Assembly: GCA_003024985.2 (NCBI GenBank)
Contig: PXIH01S0089439.1
Length of the DNA stretch: 10,762 bases
Source of the DNA: Euperipatoides rowelli
Lineage: Eukaryota; Onychophora; Udeonychophora; Euonychophora; Peripatopsidae
Direction: 5' to 3' (one strand)
Below the pieces are notes generated by a model. It ran no database searches. It had not been told where the DNA came from and saw nothing but the letters and a program-made list of their open reading frames with translations. Positions 1-7,662 of the stretch are shown here, piece after piece (position 1 is the stretch's first letter; the number at the start of each line of letters is the position of its first letter). The translations under genes and the position numbers were made by a program.

Positions 1-130
1 CAAGACCGAGTCCATGTTATAATAAAATTTCAAGGCCAAGACCAAGGCCTACAGCTTTAGATATAAGACCAAGGCCAAGTTCTAATGGTCTCGAGAGCTC
101 TCTCGAGACCAAGACCTGGCCTCGAGGACT
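1..130. repeat. GC-richer repeat fragment with AAGACC/AAGGCC words and an 11-bp-arm hairpin
   Basis: Variants of caagacc and aaggcc recur at 1-7, 31-49, 66-79 and 106-122, and ggcctcgagg closes the block. Within it, 86-96 (tggtctcgaga) and 101-111 (tctcgagacca) are perfect inverted repeats around gctc. GC content and CpG (several TCGA) are far above the surroundings, so this is probably the edge of a dispersed repeat that continues past base 1. The family is not recognised. Confidence 0.55.
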
Positions 131-206
131 ACAACACTGACTATATGATGCACATTTATAAACATTTAGCAAATATATGCTATTTACACTATATATTTTT
201 ACTTAC
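1..206 (-). other. HOOK intron downstream of exon D (partial)
   Basis: Intronic on the minus strand, beginning with GTAAGTA at plus 206. The window-edge part (1-130) is a distinct GC-richer repeat described separately; 130-200 is plain AT-rich sequence. No further HOOK exon is visible here. Confidence 0.8.
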
Positions 207-274
207 TTCTTGAATAGCATTCATTACTACATGCTGTACTGATTCTTCCATACTCATAATAGATTTTATATACT
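207..274 (-). CDS. HOOK: HOOK exon D (68 bp), last Hook-domain helix with the dynein LIC-binding residues
   Basis: Minus-strand acceptor ttatgctttcag precedes AGTATATAAAATC; the donor is CAAGAA|GTAAGTA (plus 200-206). It completes the Glu codon from exon C, reads EYIKSIMSMEESVQHVVMNA then IQE, and ends in phase 0. In human HOOK3 the residues reported as needed for binding dynein light intermediate chain 1 are Gln147 and Ile154. The Gln of SVQHVV and the Ile of NAIQE stand seven residues apart here, as in HOOK3, so the contact appears preserved. Asn replaces the usual Thr in VVMTAIQE. The next exon (starting near LMSKE in vertebrates) lies before base 1. Confidence 0.94.
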
Positions 275-3200
275 CTGAAAGCATAAAAAATATTTTTTAA
301 ATCAAATCATTTATGTAAAACATGAATTAAAATAGTAAAAAATAAAAATGGAGATTATTATTATTTTAGTTTTTAACAATTTTAAATAATTTACTGATTA
401 TTGTATTTTATTTATATGGCTTATATAAAAGATTTTAAATCAACTGGAAACATTATGAAACTAATTCAAAAAGACATTTATAAAAAAAATAATTGGTTCA
501 CTATTATAAAAAAAAAAACAATTTACGAAGTTAGAAACTTTTACTTATGCCTTTTATTTCATTTAAGTTATAAAATTAAAAATATTTTCAACTTACCTTG
601 TTTATGGTCGCAATTAACTGCACAGCCTAGAATTAGCTGGAGTAGCCGACCTAATTCTGCAGCATTGTTGAATTCCCCTGAAAACATTTTGATAAAATAT
701 TCTTAATATAATTTTTATATATAAAAGATGTTAAAAATTTAAAAAAAAAAAAAAAAAAAAAATAAGTAGGCATACTTTTATGCAACAATAAAAAGTATGT
801 GTCTAACCCTTGTTCATCACTTCTATTAACTATAGCCTAGTAAATTTACAATACTGCAAATTATTACATTTTCAAATTCAACATTATTTTCTTAAACTTT
901 AAGACAGGACATTTCAAGAGTGGATATTAAACTAAGTCGCTTATACACTTCAGGTATACAATCCTATTGCTAAGACTGCATTTGAAGACTGGGGCAATTA
1001 GTTTTTAATTCAGGACAAAAAAAAAATAATAGTGAATTAAATTAAGAATTTCAAACCCCAAAATATATTTAAGTTAAGAAACATAATTTTCTGTAATGAT
1101 ATTGCTTATTTTACATTTTCATATTTTATGACCACAAAATAAAATTAAAGTTACACATTGGTTTATAATATAATTTAACTCTTTATTGGAAACTTTTTGC
1201 TGCATAGCATAACAGTTTGAACTTTTGAAATAAATGCCCATATGCAGGGGCGGAGGAGCAATAATTTACCAGAGGGGTCAAGATAGTACTTGTCCGGTGG
1301 GAGGGGGATGGGGGTCTTCTTTTTTTCAATTTCTTTCATAAAATTTTTTTTTAAAGCTACAGTATATTTCTGTAAATAATCTGTAAATAATTTAGATTTA
1401 ATTCATTAGCCTTTATGTACTTTAATTAAGCTGTGGTGTTAATTTAAAACCAGAAAAAAAAATTAAATTTAAATCAACCGGTACGATAGTGCAGTTTATC
1501 TCTATTTTCTTGGATAAAAGTATTCTATTTTACAAATTCTAAACGTATTGTCACTAAGGTGCTATTTTACATCTTGTTGATTTTTATTAATTTATTATTG
1601 TTAGCAAATTTAAGTTTATATTGTAAACTTGTTAACTATTTTTCAAGAAAAAAAAATGTATACAGTACAATGCCATAGCAATTGTACATTTGAGTACATA
1701 AAGTATTAATTAACATCAAGGGGTGCATGCAGAATAAAATTTAATAATGAATTGGTCTAAAGTAAAATTAATTAAAAAAAAAAGTTTTAAAAGGTCAACA
1801 GCATTGCATAATGAAATTTCATAAGTAATTTAAGTAACAATATGTTCTAACAGTTCCCATTACCGGTAACTTTTTTTTTTCATAACACCTACTAATTGTC
1901 TATCTTACATTGTGCTCTCTAATAGCTTCATTTACTTAAAAATTCAAATTTCACCTCTTATTAAATTGGAATGTTAATTGGCCGTGACTAAGAATACTTG
2001 AAATTTGAGAAAAAAAATATATGAAGTCATAATGAAGAAATTTTAAACCCAGTATCAAATTTCAGTCAATGAAAATTTCATTTTAGTATAATTTAATTCA
2101 AAATTAATTTGGACTATTAGCTAAAATTTAATCTGTTCAAGTTTACATTACATAAATATATGCAAAACAAAATTCAAAATTGTTAATAAGTTAATCATAT
2201 AATCTATCAAAGCATTTTTCATTATATTCTAAATATTTAACAGCTGGGTGAGTTTTTTTTCTCTTTTAAATCCTAAGATAACGCCATTGCAAAAGTAATG
2301 ATAAATTTTGACATTTTAAAAATAGAAAAATAATAATTGAGTACTTTATCATTTAAACTTTTTATATGTTCAACATTATTAGAACTAAGAAAAAATATAT
2401 ACAGTATACAGTATAATATATATACTGTATATAATTACATAAATTAATATTCAAATCCATTTTTTTAATGATATGCAGCATGCATGTCGTCTATGTGCTA
2501 GAGTTTCTGAAAATAAAAAGATAATGAGGCAACAATGGCTATTTCCTATATTTTTTTTAAAAAAAGGAATGTCCAAATTTGAAAATATATTCGTCAGAAT
2601 TTTACAGAATATATTGTATACCGTACTATATTTGCCTGAATGAAAATAGATATTCAGAATAATTCACAAGTATGTGTTTGAATACTGTATTTTAGTTGTG
2701 GTAAACTTAAAAAAAAAAAAATTCCACCTGACACTTTTCAGCCTATTTTAATATATTTAATTTTTAAAATGCCTGAATCATTATGAAATTACTAATGTAT
2801 TACCGTATAACCGACTATCTATCGCATCAAGATTATAATACATTGCTATAAGAGTGGATGGAGAACTACAATCGCACTTAAGTTATGGTCTAGGTAAATA
2901 TTTTAATATGAACATGTGTTTTAACTTTAGCCATACACGCAATAATAGATGCAAAATGGTTTTGCATTTACAGTACCAATACAATATGTATCTTAAGACT
3001 CATACTTTTCCCTATTAATATTTAAACATATTCAACTTTTTTTTAAAAAAAAAACTACTGTATAAGATTATCGTTGAATGCCGATCAAGTGTGCATGCAC
3101 TCTTATTATTAGTTTGTGGGTGAAAAGGGGGTGGCGCCCTTGTTTGGCTTCAAACTAGTGAACATTAGATTTACCACAATGCACTGCAAAACTGCCCTGG

Positions 3201-6177
3201 GGCACTTGTTTGGCTAGAATCAGAATTCTTTAAAAGACTGTTTTTCAAAATTGCATACCTTTTTGGGTTACATGGAAACACTCAAAGTAAAAAATAAGAG
3301 GGCACAGTTGTATAGCACAGCTGGGATTTCTTTCAAAATGTTTAAATATGGTGATGGCACACTTCGTTTACGATGGGGAAACTTTACTAACTTTGACTAA
3401 GAAATAGGGGTGACGTACTTATTTGGTGGGTCCCCTTTGAGGGCATTTTACGGTACTTAGATATGAATTTAAGGATAAATGATCAACAAATATTAAACAA
3501 TTAAAATTAATTTAATATACAGTAAATTTAAATGCCTGTAATAAATAAATTACTAAGATTGATTAATTTTTTTTCTCTTCTGTTTATTGTTTTTTTTTTT
3601 ATTGACTTGTTCCCTACATACAAGAGCTTAAATCCAGGTTAATACTTTATCTGCATAAATTTTTTTAGGAATATTTTAAAATAAGCCAACAAAAAAGTAA
3701 ATCAACGATCTCATATAAAATTGCCTTGCAAGCACGTATTTTAGTAAACCTAAATAAAAGTTCACCATTCATGCAAAAAATTATATGTGAGAAAAAAATT
3801 AAAAATTGAGTTTTGATAAATGCAATGATAAAATCTAGATTATAATTTTTCTGAATTATTAGACCATCCTCAAAGTAGCCTACTGTAAATTTTTTAATGC
3901 TATTGTATAGAATACAGTAATATAGATCATGAAAGCTAATGGGAAAGTAACAAACACACAAAAAAATAAATTAAGAGGTGATCTCAAATCTTTTTAATTA
4001 TATAATAGCATTAGGCTATATAGTAAAAGTTTGGTTATCTCACATGAATGAAGAATTATTCATGCCGGTTAACTTAGTATGCCAGTTATACGAGAAATGA
4101 TAAAAAATTTGCTTCTTTCATTGACAAATATAGTGTATATTATTGAATACAGTATACTGTATATTAAATAAATGTATCTTGTAAAAGACAAAACAAATTG
4201 AATGGCCACAAAAAATTGTAAACATATTAAAAAAACAATCTAAAAATACAGTAGCCTAAACTAGAAGAAAAGGCAGGAACAAATGCAAATTAACAAAAAA
4301 GCAAATAATATGATTCAATTGACATCTAAAAGGCAAACTGAGACAATGTGGGAATTATATTTTTAAATAAATGCCTAAATTAATAATGAAAATATATATA
4401 CCGTAGTACTTTATCTACAAACATACAAGAAAGTTTACAATACCAACTGAAATACAGTACATGTAGACACTTGGCCACTGTTTACATTACAGTTTATTAT
4501 ATTGTAGCTTGTAATACAATTGAAATAGAAATAAGGATACATTATAATAATTAAATTCTTAAAAACTAAGGTAGCATTTTTTACCAGGAAATACACAATA
4601 GTTTACCATCAATATTTATACTCTAATTAATAATTATTATTCAATTTAGTCTAATAAAAAAAAAGATCAAATATAATTTAAATTCAAAATAATAAATAAG
4701 CAATAAAATAAGACGTAGGCCTACTTAAAAACTCTTAATATTTCACGAATAAATCTTTTATTCTTTTTAAATAATTATTTCTAATTTTTTTTTAAACAGT
4801 ATTTAGCACAAAGTGTAAAAACCATATATGGTAATTTAAATTTTGATCAATTTTATTGGATAGAAGGGGTTGAGGGGGGGGGGGATCAGTTAACTTTGCC
4901 TCATGCTATCCAAGAAATTAAAATAAAATTATATTCAATTTAGGTTTATTTATCAAAACAAAAACTACTTCAAACCCCAAAAGGATAGGATAATGAGAAT
5001 ATTGCTGCAAAAGTTTTAATTAGTAGCTAGGAAAATATTCTAAAAAATAATTTCCTAATGATATTCTCTAGTTGGATATTCTTCACACAACTATAAAATC
5101 ATTAGTGATCATCATTATTTATTTATTTATTTTTCTTAGTTAAAAGAATGTGTTTAATACAAGGGAAAAAATCTGCAACAAAGTTGCCAAATTGTATAAA
5201 ATAATGTGCTGCATGTTAAAGCTGAATTTTAAAAATAATCTAGTAAAACTGAATGTGTGTTACACAAGATGTATAAATATGCCATAATTGCCCTAAATAA
5301 ATCTGAAAGTTGCATTATATACTAAAAATTTCTGTTAAATTTGTGTGTGTGTGTGCATGATATTTTAACATTACATTTATTAACATTTTGTTAAACTTTC
5401 TGTAAAAATAAAGGAAAACAGAATGAAGATGTTATTTAATTTCACATACCTATTGAATTTACATCAGGAAGGACAAAGTCAAGTATCTGTTGATCTAACA
5501 CCTGGATATTAGAAAAACATAAGAAAATTAAAAGAAATCAAGCATTATTAGTGTAAAATTGCAAGTTGAACAAAATGTAAGCTGGAAAAAAAAAAAAAAG
5601 GGTAAAAGAAAATGCAGCTCAAAACTCATTAACAACTCTAAACCAACAGGAAAAAAAAATAGGCGTATCATTTACAGTAGATACTCCTTCTATAAACAAA
5701 TATAGACGTTCACAAATCTTATATTCTGGGAACAGCAATCAAATAGGTTCAATAACTCGTGAAATTTTTAATAAAAATATTAGAATTAATAGAATAAAAA
5801 TGCACTATTATTCATTTAGGCCTATCAGAGGAAAAGAATTAAACTGATTCTTATCGGCTGTGAATACATAAAAATCAAATGCACAGCCATATTATTTTTG
5901 TTGGATTTTGAATGTTTCAGCAAAATAGTTCAACATCAATTCAAGACAATTTCCATTACTACTCACTAAAAGTGTTGGATATAGCAAATTATTTTAAATA
6001 AATACCGGTACTATTTTTTTTTTGTTTTCACTTGGAGTTCTTTATAAACTTTTGTTGTAATAATTTTAAATTACCGGTAGTAAGTGTTTTAAGCTAAAAG
6101 GTTAAAAATTTTACAATTCAACTTACCTCTTGATAATATTCTAAAATGCCTTTGAGTATCTTTTTTAAATTACTGAC
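207..6177 (-). CDS. HOOK: HOOK-family dynein adaptor, partial gene: four internal exons, complement(join(207..274,597..677,5450..5501,6127..6177))
   Basis: HOOK proteins are cytoplasmic adaptors. An N-terminal calponin-homology-like Hook domain binds the dynein light intermediate chain, a long coiled coil recruits dynein-dynactin, and the C-terminus binds cargo, often through FTS/FHIP on early endosomes. The four exons sum to 252 bp and give 84 residues without a stop, corresponding by recall to about residues 75-160 of the roughly 720-residue vertebrate proteins. Recognisable stretches are NLKKILKGILEYYQEVL, QQILDFVLPDVNSIGE, AAELGRLLQLILGCAVNC and EESVQHVVMNAIQE. The CCDC88 (girdin/daple) family also has a Hook domain, but the AAELGRLLQLILGCAVNC and EESVQHVV motifs are specific to HOOK proper. 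Whether it is the single invertebrate hook or one of several paralogues cannot be told. The ATG and first exons should lie beyond 10762, and the coiled coil before base 1. No frameshift or premature stop is visible, so the gene looks functional. Confidence 0.95.
275..596 (-). other. HOOK intron between exons C and D (322 bp)
   Basis: GT...AG intron on the minus strand (GTAAGTTG at 596, tttcag ending at 275). Very AT-rich with A and T runs, including a nine-A run near 511-519. No other feature seen. Confidence 0.88.
597..677 (-). CDS. HOOK: HOOK exon C (81 bp), AAELGRLLQLILGCAVNC core of the Hook domain
   Basis: Minus-strand acceptor aaaatgttttcag precedes GGGAATTC, and the donor is CAAG|GTAAGTTG (plus 589-596). 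Entering in phase 1, it completes the Gly codon and reads GEFNNAAELGRLLQLILG, then CAVNCDHKQ, and leaves the first G of a Glu codon. This is the most conserved part of the HOOK head. Vertebrates have EHSD or ECSD where this gene has EFNN before AAELG, an ordinary loop substitution. An ATG-initiated stretch on the opposite strand overlaps this exon, but it is the antisense shadow of it. Confidence 0.95.
741..799. repeat. A22 homopolymer followed by a small hairpin
   Basis: Twenty-two A residues at 741-762, then catactttt (771-779) and its exact complement aaaagtatg (791-799) around an 11-base loop. The A tract could be a retroposon tail, but no SINE-like body or target duplication was seen, so it is listed only as simple sequence plus a hairpin. 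Confidence 0.5.
1274..1314 (+). repeat. G-rich island in intron
   Basis: Runs of G4 (1274-1277), G3 (1299-1301), G5 (1303-1307) and G5 (1310-1314), in otherwise 25-30% GC DNA. The last three runs are separated by one and two bases; the fourth is 21 bases away. It could form a quadruplex on the plus strand, the template strand for HOOK, but this is only a compositional suggestion. Confidence 0.4.
2405..2431. repeat. Hairpin of TACAGTA/TACTGTA words
   Basis: tatacagtata (2405-2415) and tatactgtata (2421-2431) are exact inverted repeats with a 5-base AT loop. A further TACAGTA overlaps at 2400-2406. It is one of the densest clusters of this recurrent word. Confidence 0.6.
3115..3475. repeat. 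GC-richer block of degenerate repeats, GGGGTGRCGCNCTTGTTTGG-like
   Basis: Related words occur near 3127-3149 (gtggcgcccttgtttggct), 3197-3215 (ggggcacttgtttggct), 3299-3316 (agggcacagttgtatagc), 3354-3371 (tggcacacttcgttta) and 3409-3428 (gggtgacgtacttatttgg). The first two differ at 2 of 18 positions; the last three are about 55 bp apart. The block is clearly richer in G/C than the intron around it. It is probably an old transposon-derived or degenerate tandem sequence. No terminal repeats, target duplication or coding frame were found. Confidence 0.4.
4147..4162. repeat. 16-bp perfect palindrome built from TACAGTA + TACTGTA
   Basis: atacagtatactgtat equals its own reverse complement. It joins the two orientations of the word that recurs through the window. 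Confidence 0.6.
4866..4884 (+). repeat. G-tract (G4, then G11)
   Basis: ggggttga followed by 11 consecutive G. A C13 run at 10465-10477 has the same immediate context on the other strand: the word tggatag lies a few bases before a GA-G(n) run in both. The two may be diverged copies of one repeat or independent homopolymer expansions. Confidence 0.45.
5117..5132. repeat. (ATTT)4 microsatellite
   Basis: Four perfect ATTT units, followed by further T residues. Confidence 0.7.
5342..5355. repeat. (TG)7 microsatellite
   Basis: Seven perfect TG units in the large HOOK intron, about 95 bp downstream of exon B on the minus strand. Confidence 0.75.
5450..5501 (-). CDS. HOOK: HOOK exon B (52 bp), Hook domain QQI..F.LPDVN segment
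   Basis: Minus-strand acceptor ttttctaatatccag is followed by GTGTTAGATC; the donor is ATAG|GTATGTG (plus 5443-5449). Reading in phase 0 from exon A gives VLDQQILDFVLPDVNSI plus the first base of a Gly codon, so it exits in phase 1. The family pattern is GQQI..F.LPD.N.I; here Asp replaces the usual Gly before QQI. The 5' splice site (GTATGTG) is somewhat weaker than the GTAAGT of the other three exons and opens the 4.8-kb intron. Confidence 0.93.
5502..6126 (-). other. HOOK intron between exons A and B (625 bp)
   Basis: GT...AG on the minus strand (GTAAGTTG at 6126; tatccag ending at 5502). AT-rich with an A13 run near 5587-5599, one TACAGTA, one TAGGCCTA (5817-5824) and two TACCGGTA palindromes (6003-6010, 6072-6079). 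Nothing else seen. Confidence 0.88.
6127..6177 (-). CDS. HOOK: HOOK exon A (51 bp, 5'-most exon in window), Hook-domain helix
   Basis: On the minus strand an acceptor made of a long T run ending in TAG (plus 6178-6191) precedes the exon, and a strong donor GAG|GTAAGT (plus 6121-6126) follows it. The exon is exactly 17 codons, phase 0 at both ends, and reads VSNLKKILKGILEYYQE. Vertebrate HOOKs have the equivalent segment (a SN-LKK...-YY.E pattern) just after the conserved DNW-R-K motif, so the preceding, unseen exon should end with that motif. It is too short for ORF-based gene finding and shows only by splice signals plus family resemblance. Confidence 0.93.
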
Positions 6178-6751
6178 CTAAAAAAAAAAAAGTATTCTAC
6201 GATTAAAAGAACAGCATTAAAAACAATATAATACATTTTAAATAAAAAGCTTGTTAATTAATTCAATCTTAAAGTCTGGTTTACTAGAGGCTTTACTAAG
6301 CTTTAATAGAAGGTTTTATGGCACAGATTATTGCAGTCATTATTTTATAATTAGTAATCTAGAAAACAAGAAATATCATAAATCCACACAAAAAAATTCT
6401 CATCTTACAAAAGTAAACTCCTTAATCCTTCAAAAATTATTAAATTGCAAATTGTACAAACAAAAGCACATGTACTGTGTACAATACATGTATGTCTCTA
6501 CACATATTTCAACAAATGTGCAGCCCTTCAAAATAATGAGAAAAACTTTTTAAATGATATGCAGAAGTGCAAAATAATGACCTACAGTGCACTTAGGTCC
6601 AATACATGCTCAATAGGATGTTTTCATATAAATATAATGGTTTGAAGGCGAAGCTAAACTTACTAGCATTCAGACCACTAGATTCACACAAGTCCAAAAT
6701 AGTGACCTTTGTTTAGAGGAGAGTCATAGATACACACAGTAAACTTAAATA

Positions 6752-6759
6752 ATCTGGAG
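6752..6759. repeat. 8-bp target-site duplication, left copy (atctggag)
   Basis: Immediately precedes the CAG terminus at 6760 and is identical to 7718-7725. Confidence 0.8.
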
Positions 6760-6776
6760 CAGAGATAGGCAACCTG

Positions 6777-6825
6777 GTGCCCGCGAAGCATTTTTAAAGT
6801 GCCCGCGAAGCATTTTTCAAGTGCC
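6777..6825 (+). repeat. 22-bp tandem repeat inside the hAT element
   Basis: gtgcccgcgaagcattttt starts at 6777 and again at 6799, with a third start (gtgcc) at 6821: a 22-bp period and just over two copies. Subterminal tandem repeats are common in hAT elements, where they can be transposase-binding sites; that role is inferred. Confidence 0.65.
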
Positions 6826-7032
6826 TACTATTGACTGTAAATTAATTTATAATTTACATAGCCAGGTGTCACTGCCTGATGCAATGCCAAGTGTCACATT
6901 AACGTTTTTTTTTTAAATATTAAGGTTGTAGGTAGAATTTTGATTAGTAAATTTACTTATAATAAATATATATTGGATGTACCTTAAGCTCAAAACTCCC
7001 CTATCCAATAAAATTAATGTAAGGTGCCCTTC

Positions 7033-7091
7033 ATCATAAGCCAGCCATTTGAGGTACCCTTCTTGGTGAAAAGGTTGCCGACCCCTGATCT
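7033..7091 (+). repeat. hAT right end, first copy
   Basis: Runs from atcataagccagcc through gttgccgacccctg and four flanking bases (atct). It matches 7663-7721 over 59 bp with two differences (a/g and c/t). Confidence 0.85.
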
Positions 7092-7156
7092 AATATATAA
7101 AGCAGAAAGTCTGTTTGTTACAAACTTACAAGTTTGTGATCATTTTGAATAAGAAA

Positions 7157-7353
7157 TTTAGCATATTTCCCAAAATAGCACAAACTTGAAATTTGGCATG
7201 GGGTAGGTTTCATAGTGTCAACAATGAAAATCGAGTTTTGGATTTTTTTGGGGGTGGGGGTGTGGATAAATGACCAGAACTGTTTAGCATACTTCCCAAC
7301 ATAGCAGAAATTTGAAATTTGGCATGTGGGTAGGTTTCATAATGTAGACAATA
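7157..7353 (+). repeat. Direct repeat, two units with 126-bp period
   Basis: Units start tttagcata at 7157 and 7283 and run about 68-70 bp through aaatttggcatg and ggtaggtttcata. They differ at several bases plus a one-base indel. The spacer carries two G5 runs (7250-7260). Confidence 0.75.
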
Positions 7354-7398
7354 ATGCACGTTATTGTCTACATTATGAAACCTACCCACATGCCAAAT
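7317..7398. repeat. 82-bp foldback: 38-bp perfect inverted arms, 6-base loop
   Basis: Arm 7317-7354 begins atttggcatgtgggtaggtt and ends gacaataa; arm 7361-7398 is its exact reverse complement; the loop is tgcacg. The left arm is the 3' part of the second direct-repeat unit, so the right arm is an inverted copy of it. The perfect match is closer than that between the two direct units. It could be a recent inversion duplication, a template-switch product or a cloning/assembly artefact. Confidence 0.9.
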
Positions 7399-7661
7399 AC
7401 TTTGTAAAGAAACTCTTGGTCATTGGTCTGCTTCCTCTCCTACCTTTACCCTGTCCTACAACCTGCCATCTGTACTACCAGACCAAGAGTTCACCCCATG
7501 GCTCCTAGCTCCACACACTCCATTATCCTCAACATTCAAGGCATCCTCACCCTTAGGAGCTTTCAGCCACCTAACATCAACAGAAGCCATTTATAATCAG
7601 ATACCAAATCTGAACACTCTGACAAAACCTCACAGGTTTGGGTTTCTGCATCCAGGAATGG
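7379..7661 (+). other. GC-richer stop-free stretch, possible captured coding fragment
   Basis: From about 7399 to the N at 7662 the sequence is about 46% GC, unlike the roughly 27% around it. One plus-strand frame is open from a stop at 7376-7378 to the N (94 codons, no ATG needed), including TLGHWSASSPTFTLSYNL and IYNQIPNLNTLTKPHRFG. I recognise no protein family in it. At this composition a stop-free run of this length in one of six frames is not rare enough to prove coding. Helitrons often carry host gene fragments, which is one explanation; sequence from a different locus joined by the assembler is another. An 11-bp inverted repeat (7411-7421 / 7481-7491) also lies here. Confidence 0.35.
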
Positions 7662-7662
7662 N
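7662..7662. other. Ambiguous base N: probable assembly junction
   Basis: The only non-ACGT symbol in the window. It sits exactly where the second hAT right end begins, between two pieces whose sequence overlaps by 59 bp (7033-7091 and 7663-7721). Confidence 0.8.

Larger units (their letters stand above)
678..5449 (-). other. HOOK intron between exons B and C (4,772 bp)
   Basis: GT (plus 5448-5449) to AG (plus 678-679) on the minus strand. Mostly unique AT-rich sequence with many homopolymer runs. It contains an A22 tract (741-762), G-rich islands (1296-1314, 4866-4884), many TACAGTA/TACTGTA words, a GC-richer repeat block (about 3115-3475), (ATTT)4 at 5117-5132 and (TG)7 at 5342-5355. No coding exon on either strand was found. 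An ATG-to-stop stretch at 3665-3961 on the minus strand is AT-driven and resembles nothing I know. Confidence 0.88.
7089..7661 (+). mobile_element. Helitron-like insertion, 5' end and partial body
   Basis: It begins tctaatatataaagcagaaa, then gtctgtttgttac. This resembles the 5' end of animal Helitrons/Helentrons (TC, a short TATATA-rich stretch, AAAGC-GAAAG-CTGTNTGT). The base before it is A, and in the second hAT right end the same A is followed by T, as expected for Helitron insertion between A and T. An inverted repeat lies at 7120-7137. The body has a 126-bp direct repeat, a long foldback and a GC-richer segment. The 3' end (hairpin plus CTRR) is not seen because the sequence stops at an N. 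Assignment rests on terminal resemblance only. Confidence 0.5.

Noticed and set aside
401-706. ATG-to-stop stretch on the plus strand (101 codons)
   Set aside because: It runs antisense through HOOK exon C; its better-looking part is the mirror of that exon and the rest is Lys/Ile/Phe-rich AT noise.
741-762. A22 as a SINE or processed-pseudogene tail
   Set aside because: No tRNA- or 7SL-like promoter boxes, no body and no flanking direct repeats were found.
3665-3961. ATG-to-stop stretch on the minus strand (98 codons)
   Set aside because: Phe/Ile/Leu-rich composition expected from AT-rich DNA, no recognisable motif, and it lies inside the HOOK intron.
207-6177. CCDC88 (girdin/daple) as the identity of the Hook-domain gene
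   Set aside because: That family also has a Hook domain but, by recall, differs at AAELGRLLQLILGCAVNC and lacks EESVQHVV; both match HOOK proper.
6251-6645. Two overlapping ATG-to-stop stretches on the plus strand (6251-6553 and 6445-6645)
   Set aside because: Low-complexity AT-derived translations with no family resemblance.
6663-6700. Possible minus-strand exon ending at a good donor (GTAAGTTT near 6662)
   Set aside because: No convincing upstream acceptor, and the translation does not resemble the HOOK segment expected there.
7326-7508. ATG-to-stop stretch on the plus strand (60 codons)
   Set aside because: It reads through the foldback and only partly into the GC-richer segment; the longer open frame in that segment is a different one.
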